DNA of 64,000 nt from Anoplopoma fimbria. Lineage: Eukaryota; Chordata; Actinopteri; Perciformes; Anoplopomatidae. Location of the stretch: NCBI RefSeq assembly GCF_027596085.1, contig NC_072457.1, forward strand, positions 29,892,898 to 29,956,897. The letters are read 5' to 3'. The position numbers and the translations under genes are program-made. This document shows, one piece after another, positions 52,781 through 64,000 of this stretch. The notes under the pieces were generated by a model that worked only from the letters and a program-made list of their open reading frames with translations, ran no database searches and was not told the DNA's origin. Numbering within the stretch: position 1 is the first letter of the stretch; every line of letters starts with the position of its first letter.

Positions 52781-53040
52781 CCAATGAGATCTTTACGCAT
52801 CTATGTGGACAGGACCAAGGACCATTTAGGAAGAGTAGCGAACCCAATGTATCTTGGGTCCTTTCTAATAGAAGGAGGGCTCTGACTCGCACTGCGTAGT
52901 GGTGGCTATAATTCTGGCTGGAGAGCCTGCAGGCTCACACCACCAGAAGTATGGCCAGCTCATGGGCCCCCCCAGATCTGTGCTGCTGCCTGTTGGGCAT
53001 CCCAACATATATTTATTTATCTTTACTGCCTGGATGGGAC
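52781..53040 (+). pseudogene. Tyrosine recombinase C-terminal fragment of a DIRS-like element
   Basis: The family's recombinase integrates the circular DNA copy, using an R-H-R-Y catalytic set. Seen here: MRSLRIYVDRTK (52784 onward) matching the internal recombinase region, then LQAHTTRSMASSWA with the HxxR motif at 52936-52947, then after a frame shift QICAAACWASQH (52973 onward) and FIYLYCLD, where the second Tyr (53024-53026) sits at the expected nucleophile position. Stops lie between the blocks. The conserved first Arg region is not recognisable. It lies about 300 bp after the polymerase remnant, much closer than in a complete element. Confidence 0.83.
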
Positions 53041-53190
53041 TCCACCTCTATAGGCTCACACAGTCCTGAGTGTAGGTTCATGTTAACTGCGTGCTAGCAC
53101 ATGGGGGAGGGCTTGTGATGTTGTCCCATAGTGAGATACGGAGTGAGGTTTGGAAGTGGACTTTAGGTGACCAGGGTAACCCTGGTATCT

Positions 53191-53797
53191 TACAACAATG
53201 CCCTACATGCATGTGTGGTTCAGTTTAAGACCAATGCTTGAGAATGACAAGCCCATGCCTGTGAAGATGAAAGGTCTATCTCCAACAGATATGGCATTGG
53301 AGCTACCATGATTGGTCATGTCTAAAGGCATTTTTCATATATTTACAGCTTTAATCTCGAAAATGTTGTTTTTACCACCAACCCCCAGCTTCGTATTTCT
53401 TCTTTTTTACTAACAATGGCCCTAATATTCTGTGGTAGCTGACAGACTCATCACTCTTTAGGTGCAGCAAAAAGCAATCCTGAGCAATGTGTACAGCATG
53501 CATGTAGGATGTTGCACGTTTGTGCACATATGAATAAAGGTGTGGGTTAAAAAACAACATTTCTCCATACGCACCCATGAATAATCAAAACAATCAGCAG
53601 CGTAAAATCCACTCAAACGCTTCCTCTCCAATTAGCATTATCAAGTAATGAGGAGTGAAGATGGAAGCTGTGACCCTTAACCATCTACAAATCAAACATC
53701 ACAGCCCAGTTTGTTCTGAGGCTCTCACCTGGGGATGTTTCCAGAGAGCTTTTTTCCTTCTCTTCTTCTTCTCTTGCTCTCTCTCTCTCTCTACATA

Positions 53798-53843
<46 letters not shown>

Positions 53844-54885
53844 TATTTACCAAACAGCGCATAGAGACAGCCAGCATGATGTGTTTATTCACTCAAAATG
53901 ATTTCCCTGGACACCGCAGAGCTAGCGTGCTATGTTAATTGAATCTGGGCTTAATCTGTGCCTTTCTACCATTCTGTCTCCCCCCATTCCCACAGTCTCT
54001 AGACAGTTCCGTGCTGAGGCCCAGTGGGGAGCTGTAAGTTTAAGTGGTGTTAAATATTTACAGAGTAGAAGGTATTAATTCATATTTTACTGAGAAAAAG
54101 TCTCTTATACCTCTGTGCTCCTTGTCAGGGCTCCTGAGGGGGCGAGTGGTAGTGAGGCAGACACAGAGAAAATGAAGAAACAGCGTGGATAGGCATGCAG
54201 GATTAAAGTTTTTGGTTTGTTTGCGTTTATAGATTCACATAACACAACACAGGGTATTCCATACACTATAATCTGGGAATCCCTCACGTAAGAGGATATG
54301 TAATATTTTAATCAGCTTTGAGAGAAGAAAACAAAAGTCTTTCAAAACTGTCTACTCAAATGACAGACATTGACGAGAGATTTTCTACCAACCCTAAACC
54401 TGAATTATATAACCAGCGTATACTGTTGCAGACTGAATTGGTGAACTTGTCTTTTAGACATACAAAGGCTTTTATTTAAATCAGGACAAACGTTTTATGA
54501 ACATGGCAACACAATAGGTTCACTGCTATCCCACCAACTTATTCAAGTGGCGACTAGGAGGGCTATTCCAAAGATCCATGTGGCACCTGGCATAACTTCC
54601 ACACATCCCACCACTATAAATGAGCATTTAAAAGAATTTTACTACAATCTAGGGTCACAATATTGTAACTTCCGTTTAAACTTGCACAGGCTCTGCCCTC
54701 TACTAGACTCTATGGGTACGTGGGTGGAGCTGACGACTGCAAGCCCTGCCGTGACATAAAATCGACCCAACCACACTGATCCTGACTGACTAAAGGTCAA
54801 CCCAGTCAACCCAGAAAGTATGTAACTGAACTGGTCGGAGCCATGGTACAGCCAGGGGTAAAAAGACAAGCTGTAGTCACCCTGT
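53191..54885. other. Unique DNA, no gene seen
   Basis: Includes a compound simple repeat at 53779-53841 (listed separately). Short motif similarity 'ccctctactagactctatgg' (54694-54713) to 'ccctctactggactgtatgg' (9251-9270) hints at a repeat. The rest is ordinary. Confidence 0.55.
53779..53841 (+). repeat. (CT)n, A-run and (TA)n compound repeat
   Basis: CT units to 53792, ten A (53797-53806), then about 17 AT units to 53841. It is extremely AT-rich and likely an easily melted site. Confidence 0.94.
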
Positions 54886-54889
54886 ACGC

Positions 54890-55370
54890 CACATTCCCTG
54901 GGCCAACAAGAAGCACAGGGACATGTAGGTGTTTATGTCCACAGGGTGGTTAGGTGCAACACAAGCGATTCCGCCCCCCTTTTTTCCATCAGTCCTGTGT
55001 CTTTCCAGCGAGCACAGACCCTAGAAAGGAGCCTGACATATCGAAGAGATAGAATCGTGTAAACGGACAAGTCGACAACCACAACCACAACCCTGCTGTA
55101 CATGCTCGACACCCACAGAACAAAGCCGGCCGGCTTACCACACTGCGTGTAGAGTGAGCCCAGACAAATGTTGGAGGGTCTCTGCGTACCTTTTGGCTTG
55201 GCAGATGAACACACAAAGCCATCCCACCGGAATTTCTTGGATAGGGTTTTACCAGCCGCACCATCCTCAAAGCACACAGACAGCTGTTCAGTGTGCCTGA
55301 TGGGGGCCTTGCAGAAGTAGCTTTTCCTACCTGTCCCCCTCATGAAGTGGAGGACAAAAAACATCCAGCT
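54890..55370 (-). other. GC/CpG-richer block with an open minus-strand frame
   Basis: Compared with the surroundings this block has more C, G and CpG (ccgccccc, gccggccggc, gcgag). The minus strand is open for 143 codons (55364-54933). Two donor-like sites occur on the minus strand, AAAAG|gtacgc near 55190 and GTG|gtaag near 55137. I do not recognise the peptide. It could be a decayed exon or retroposed fragment, part of a mobile element, or chance. Confidence 0.35.
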
Positions 55371-58695
<3,325 letters not shown>

Positions 58696-60984
58696 TGAGA
58701 GTCAGCGTCCTACTGTCAGATGGTTCTTCCCAGTCTGCTACTTTCATATGTCTCCTGTCCATCCTACCAGATTCTGCTGACATGCTAAAAAAGTTAAAAA
58801 CAAAATTAATTTCCTTGTTGCTTTTATACAAATTATAGTGTATGTCTGGGATCCTGACTTAAAAATCATAAAATAGAAAACCTCACAATGAAACTGTCCA
58901 TGGTATAGATATTGTATGGAAAAACTGTCAAATATCCTAAAATAGAAATCTGAATAATTGAAGTGAAACTGTACATGATTCTAAACAAAGATGGATTTTG
59001 GATGTGCATTTTGGAAGCCATTATGTTGGAAGTCCTTTTGAAGCAAATATTTGTAAGACTGATTACCAGATGAGATAACTCAGGAATGTTGAACAATAAG
59101 TCACGTAAAGTCAGTCAGCCTTAATATGGATTTGAAGCAGCATTGCACCATGCTGAGCTAATCTTTTAAGAATGTGAAGGGGTGGGCGCATGTGTGCTTG
59201 GGTACGTTTGTCTCTGGAATGATGTCTCTATCCCAGTGTCACCAGGAAAAAAAAATAAAAACACATGAATAACACTTTCAATACACAATGTTTTGAGTGA
59301 CCATGGCAGACAGTGAACATTCAAACCCCTCTTCATTGACTGAAAAAGATCTAGCTCTGGTCTACTGCTCATACAGTACAGACACACACACACACATTAT
59401 TTTCCCAGCTGCTCTCTTGCACTCTGATTTTCTGCTAGTGTCACTGTGACCAGCTTGGTACTGCCAGTATCAGGAAATGAGTCTCTTCTTGTGTGACAGA
59501 AAGACACATATACATGTGCACATGTACAAACACCTCTGTTCATGTCCACACACACTAGCTGGAGACTTAATGAAGGGTTCCGGCATGCTTTTGCCAAAGC
59601 CTTTGCCCAACGTTGCCCCCTTCGGCATGGCATGAATAATGGATAAATGCACACTGGGTGCCATCAAATTATAACAGAGTACTCAGATGTACCCAAGCAC
59701 GCATGCGCCCACACCTTGCTCACACATACATGTAAGAGCCCCCAGCCGTGAACTCCTGCCATGGGTGCAAAATGCCAGAGTTGAATAATTCTGTTTCTGT
59801 GGGATTAGTTAATCACAAAGTGGGTAGGTGTGGCAATGTGGGGAACTTCATGTTTGTCAACAACAGCTCACGGATAAAACGAGAACTATGACTCAATAAA
59901 GATGAACAGGGCAAACAATGAGATTGATTCTTGCACAACCATTCAAACGGAAGAGTAGAAAAAAAAAGTGATGTTTTTCTTATTTTTTGTACAAGCATTT
60001 GAGTTATTTCTTACATTTGGGATTTTATAAAAACAAAAACACCACAAAGAAAATACAATTTTATATGTTTTTCTTGCTGGTACCAATCAATGTTTTAATG
60101 GTCTGTAAGTAATGTGTGATAGTTCCCACCATTTCCATCAGGTTCACTGCTTCTGTAAAAAGTCCAAATATCAAGCATACTGTGTATATTATGCATGATG
60201 CAATTTCCCTGATCTCTAAATGTTGCTCAAGGTAAGGAAACATGGTTTAATAGCCAAAGGCCCACAAGAGTTGTCAGCTTGCTCCCTGATTTCTTGATGC
60301 TGAGGAGAGGTTGAGTTAATATTTAATTATTTACAGTGGTGTTCATTCATGTGTGATGATGTCATGCTGTAAAGGGAAGCCTGGGTAAACTCCTTTTGAG
60401 GCCTTCATCATCAACCATTCCAAATGGGAAAAAAAAGGTGAGTAACAAACTAATAATAATATATAAATATAAGAAGTATTGGGGTGTGAAGATGGAGGGT
60501 TGAAGGAAATAAATGAGCAGAGGGTAAAGTACAAATGAACAAACAAGCCGGTCGTCTGGGTTATCTGTGAGAAGGGGTTAACCACTAATGGATGGACAGA
60601 TGAAGTGATGGAAAACAGCCTGGTACCAGCAGCCAGAGAACCAGCCGCAGAGCCAGGGGTGGGAGCGAGCCAAGCCCAGGAGCTGCAGCCCAGACCCAGG
60701 TCAGTCTGCTCCAAACTCCCCCACTGGTCTCCACCCAATTAGCATGGAGCTCCATCTGCTGCCTGGAGTGACACGCAAACACACACACACACACACACAT
60801 TGACGTCAACACAAAAACACAAATACCCTCTGTCACACAGACGCGCCGACTTGCGCACACACACATGCGCACCGCTTCCATTACCCATAACAATTGCTCA
60901 GTGACAAGATAAGTGATAGCCTAGGCCAGCCTCCTGCCAATTATAGCCTAATGTGAAAGAGACAGATTCACCATCGCTCTCACA

Positions 60985-60986
<2 letters not shown>

Positions 60987-61021
<35 letters not shown>
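60987..61021 (+). repeat. (GT)n microsatellite, short
   Basis: About 17 GT units. Confidence 0.95.
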
Positions 61022-61025
<4 letters not shown>

Positions 61026-61116
61026 TGATTTTCTCTATTTGCAATGGTGCTGTGTTGCAAACATCTGTGTCTAGACCCAGACAGAAGGCTGCTCCTTTCT
61101 ATGTTGGCTGCAGGCT

Positions 61117-61165
61117 AGCTGTCTCTCTCTCTCTGTCTCTCTCCCTCTCTCTCTTTATCTATCCA
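61117..61165 (+). repeat. (CT)n-rich tract
   Basis: CT units with TGTC and CCCT interruptions. Confidence 0.9.
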
Positions 61166-61989
61166 TCTATCTTTTTCAATCCCTCCCTCTAAGCCCCCCA
61201 AATCTCTCCAGCAATCAATATATAACAATATACCCCTTACTGAGAGAGTTTGAGGGAAGAGAGAACAACACTTATATTTGTTACACTTCCATCACCTGCC
61301 AACAGTAATTTGTGATAATGAACTTTGACATCAACACAGCGTTGCAGAAAAATGGCCGAAAGCGACCAGAAGGTATTCATTCTTAATTAGAGTTTCTGCC
61401 ATGACATCCTCAGACTGATTTTAAAAATGGGTGACAAACTGGCAAATAACAAGACTTCCTCCCAGAGCCGTTTGCTAAACAACTCCATAATTGAGCTGAA
61501 ACAATTCACACTGTTTGAACAACATGGTCAGTGACCACCCTTCAGCATCTTTAATTACTGACATTATTAACTTTTCACATCCACCAATTTCAGTCCTCTT
61601 TTGGATTCCGAATTTGAATACAATATGGTACAAAATGCATATTTACCACCAAGTGCTTTGTTTTTACTTTAATGGGCACAGGTAAAATATCCATTCTCAA
61701 CCCTTGTGTGCTTTAAATAATGTTTTTTGTTTCATATTCCTGTTAGTATATTCATGTATTAATGTACAAGGCTTACTAGTGCATCTGTGAGATTTGTTTC
61801 TTTAATGCCATGGCTGTAAAACTTACCAGAAACTGGGCATGGACAACAAAGTAATTTTCACCATCATTATAATAAGCATAAGCAAATAAGCAGCAGCCCA
61901 TTTTATTGTCTAGCATCTGGAATAGTTATAGTTGCCTCTTATTCTATTCCCAGGCTCCATAAGTCTGTGCAGCTCTTTGTCATTTGGCT

Positions 61990-62174
61990 TAAAGGAATAG
62001 CACAACATTTTGTGAAAAACTGCTTATTCACTGTTTTGCCAAAAGTTAAAGAAGGTGATTGATACCACTGTCATATCTGTCCTATCAATATGTAGCTCGA
62101 GCCAGCAGCTGGATAGCTTATCTTAGCACAAAGACTGGAAAAAGGGCAATTTGAACATTTTGTAACATGTTATA
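61990..62174 (+). repeat. Older fish interspersed repeat, interrupted by Rex3
   Basis: The order 'aaaggaatag-cacaacatttt', 'tgcttattc', 'attgataccact', 'gagccagcagctggatagct', 'cttagcacaaagactggaaa' follows a repeat I recall as very abundant in fish. In that repeat the phrase aacatgttatat comes near the end, which is exactly where the Rex3 copy has inserted. Part of the repeat between 'gaaaaagg' and 'aacatgttata' appears deleted. Confidence 0.7.
62164..62174 (+). repeat. Left target-site duplication of Rex3
   Basis: aacatgttata, identical to 63944-63954. Direct 11 bp duplication at both edges of the element. Confidence 0.85.
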
Positions 62175-63943
62175 TCCATCTCCTTCTGCTTATCCGGGGC
62201 CGGGTCGCGGGGGCAGCAAGCTAAGGAGGGTCCTCCAGACGTCCTTCTCCCCAGCAACACTTTCCAGCTCCTCCTGGGGAACCCCGAGGCGTTCCCAGGC
62301 CAGACGAGATATATAATCTCTCCAGCGTGTTCTGGGTCTACCCCGGGGCCTCTTACCAGTTGGACGTGCCTGGAAAACCTCTAAAGGGAGGCGTCCAGGA
62401 GGCATCCTGATCAGATGCCCGAGCCACCTCAGCTGGCCCCTTTCGACGCGTAGGAGCAGCGGCTCTACTCCGAGCTCCCTCCGGATGTCTGAGCTCCTCA
62501 CCCTCTCTCTAAGGCTGAGCCCAGCCACCCTACGAAGGAAGCTCATTTCGGCCGCTTGTATTCGCGATCTCATTCTTTCGGTCACTACCCAAAGCTCATG
62601 ACCATAGGTGAGGGTTGGAACGTAGATGGACTGGTAAATCGAGAGCTTTGCCTTACGGATCAGCTCCTTCTTCACCAAAACGGTCCGGTACAACGCCCGC
62701 ATCACTGCTGACGCTGCACCGAACCGCCTGTCCATCTCCCGCTCCATTTTACCCTCACTCGTGAATAAGATCCCGAGATACTTGAACTCCCTCGCTTGGG
62801 GCAGTGACTCACTCCCAACCCAGAGGGTGCAATCCACCGTTTTCCGGAAGAGAACCATGGCCTCAGACTTGGAGGTACTGACTCTCATCCCGACCGCTTC
62901 ACACTCGGCTGTGAACCGCCCCAGTGCGTGCTGAAGGTCATGTCCTGAAGAAGCCAACAGAACCACATCATCTGCAAAAAGCAGGGATGTGATTCTGAGG
63001 TCCCCAAACCGGAAACTCTCCTCCCCCGGCTGCGCCTTGAAATCCTGTCCATGAAAATCACAAACAGGATTGGTGACAATGGGCAGCCCTGGCGGAGGCC
63101 AACACGCACTGGGAACAAGCTCGACTTTGTGCCGAGTATCCGGACACAGCTCTCACTTTGGTCATACAAGGACCGAATGGCTCGTAGTAACGAACCAGGT
63201 ACCCCATATTCCCGCAGTACCCCCACAGGACTCCCCGAGGGACACGGTTGAAGGCCTTCTCCAAGTCCACAAAACACATGTAGACTGGATGAGCAAACTC
63301 CCATGCACCCTCCAACAGACCTGCAAGGGTAAAGAGTTGGTCCGCTGTTCCACGTCCAGGACGGAATCCGCATTGCTCCTCCTGAATCTGAGGTTCGACA
63401 ATCGGACGGAGCCTCCTTTCCAGCACCCTGGAGTAAACTTTCCAGGGGAGGCTGAGCAGTGTGATGCCCCTATAATTGGAGCACACTCTCCGGTCCCCCT
63501 TTTTGAAAATGGGAACCACCACCCCGGTCTGCCACTCCACAGGCACTGTACCCGACTTCCACGCGACAGTGAAGAGACGTGTCAACCAAGACAGCCCAAC
63601 AATGTCCAGAGCCTTTAGCATCTCCGGTCGAATCTCATCCACTCCTGGCGCTTTGCCGCTGAAGAGCTTTTTAACTACCTCAACGACCTCCGCCAGGCAT
63701 ATGGACGAGTCTTCCCCTGAGTCTTCAGACTCTGCCTCTTCCACAGAGGACGTGTTGGTCGGGTTCAGGAGTTCCTCAAAGTGTTCTTTCCACCGCTTGA
63801 CAATATCCCCAGTCCGGGTCTGCAGTTCTCCCCCCCTGCTGAGCACAGCCTGAGAAAAGCCCTGTTTCCCCTTTCTGAGTCGTCTCACGGTTTGCCAGAA
63901 CTTCCTTGAGGCCATTCGAAAGTCCTTCTCCATGGCCTCGCCG
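62175..63943 (-). mobile_element. Rex3: Rex3 (RTE-clade) LINE, 5'-truncated, 1.77 kb
   Basis: This is a non-LTR retrotransposon running right to left. It encodes a reverse transcriptase with motifs detailed in the pseudogene entry. The plus-strand segments at 63071-63091 and 63515-63534 match the standard fish Rex3 amplification primer sites as I remember them. The 3' end (left) has the typical 'ccggataagcagaaggagat' style terminus on the minus strand, with a short GATGGA end and no long poly(A), as expected for RTE elements. The endonuclease region is absent, so the copy is 5'-truncated, the usual outcome of incomplete reverse transcription. The 11 bp target-site duplication defines the boundaries. 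The related relic at 26244-26533 covers only the 3' end. Confidence 0.93.
62190..63943 (-). pseudogene. Rex3 reverse transcriptase ORF with two frame changes
   Basis: In living elements this protein primes and copies the element RNA at the target. N-terminal part (63943 down to about 63224): FGEAMEKDF, then GKAPGVDEIRP, NYRGITLLS, CGFRPGRGTADQLF, and VDLEKAFNR, which holds the motif A Asp. Middle frame (about 63220-63030): GVLREYGVPG, SCVRILG, LRQGCPLSPILF. Last frame (about 63020-62190): FADDVVLLASSG, the motif C double Asp at 62967-62978, then EFKYLGILFTSEGKM and a long conserved C-terminus ending at a stop at 62190. The two shifts each fit the loss of one base in a C5 run of the plus strand (63220-63224 and 63023-63027). 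All catalytic motifs seen are intact. The part of the longest frame right of 63943 is flanking DNA, so its first Met is not real. Confidence 0.9.
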
Positions 63944-63954
63944 AACATGTTATA
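63944..63954 (+). repeat. Right target-site duplication of Rex3
   Basis: aacatgttata, identical to 62164-62174. It marks the 5'-truncated end of the element. Confidence 0.85.
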
Positions 63955-64000
63955 AATAATAAATAAATTGAAACAAAACAAAAAACACACAAAACTAATT
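63955..64000 (+). other. A-rich flank after Rex3
   Basis: AT- and A-rich sequence (aataataaataaattgaaac). It should be the continuation of the older repeat interrupted at 62174, but it is too short and diverged to confirm. Confidence 0.5.

Larger units (their letters stand above)
52086..53190 (+). mobile_element. Relic of a DIRS-like tyrosine-recombinase retrotransposon
   Basis: Reverse-transcriptase and tyrosine-recombinase remnants occur in the right order and on the same strand (see the two pseudogene entries). This combination is diagnostic of the DIRS order. The 3' flank has a 'cccatagtgagatacggagt' stretch (53124-53143) that I recall from the terminal region of fish DIRS elements. Both ends are uncertain, and most of the region between the polymerase and recombinase (RNase H and the recombinase N-terminal part) is missing or unrecognisable, so the relic is internally deleted. 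The left boundary could lie further upstream. Confidence 0.8.

Noticed and set aside
63070..63853. Plus-strand frames (182 and 125 codons) opposite Rex3
   Set aside because: Shadows of the minus-strand reverse transcriptase; no independent motif.
63944..63990. Upstream Met of the 310-codon Rex3 frame as a real start
   Set aside because: This part lies beyond the target-site duplication, in flanking DNA; the element is 5'-truncated.

Overview
This window looks like non-coding nuclear DNA from a teleost fish. The main evidence is a clearly recognisable Rex3 (RTE-clade) LINE at the right end, the remains of a DIRS-like tyrosine-recombinase retrotransposon near 52-53 kb, several palindromic MITE-like elements of types I recall from fish genomes, and a very high density of long (CA/GT)n microsatellites. 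I could not support any intact host protein-coding gene, rRNA or tRNA. Nearly all open reading frames are short and are either frames through microsatellites or pyrimidine-rich tracts, or chance frames in AT-rich DNA. The window is best read as a long intron or gene desert shaped by transposable elements and simple repeats. The species and the neighbouring gene cannot be named from the sequence.

Layout. 1-16.6 kb: a possible interspersed repeat at the left edge, AT-rich unique DNA, two GT arrays, a repeat-derived segment carrying a perfect 18-bp-arm hairpin (4776-4817), one pair of related dispersed repeats (5.2 and 15.2 kb), and a ~530 bp palindromic MITE-like element (10104-10637). 16.6-27 kb: a second dispersed-repeat pair (16.6 and 19.8 kb), a 180 bp inverted-repeat element (22374-22553), and a cluster of old insertions at 25.3-26.8 kb containing a decayed Rex3 3' end directly abutting a rearranged copy of that 180 bp element. 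27-39 kb: dense CA arrays, a GATT array, a dimeric repeat (32.1 kb), a third dispersed pair (31.3 and 34.2 kb), one candidate exon (33177-33248), and a ~640 bp pyrimidine-rich strand (36.78-37.42 kb). 39-51 kb: mostly unique AT-rich sequence, a CA/GT inverted pair at 43.3-43.7 kb, another pyrimidine-rich tract, and a promoter-like segment near 46.8 kb. 51-64 kb: the DIRS-like relic, a GC/CpG-richer patch at 54.9-55.4 kb, a 224 bp GT array at 58.5 kb, and a Rex3 insertion with an 11 bp target-site duplication that landed inside an older fish repeat.

How the parts relate. There are no genes here that work together. The informative relationships are between mobile elements: Rex3 inserted into an older repeat at 62.17 kb, a MITE next to a Rex3 relic at 26.5 kb, and related dispersed copies that allow pairwise comparison inside the window. 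The most biologically unusual item is the DIRS-like relic, because that order uses a tyrosine recombinase instead of a DDE integrase or an endonuclease. It is clearly dead: its polymerase motif is altered and it carries frame changes and stop codons. I did not find a new functional system.
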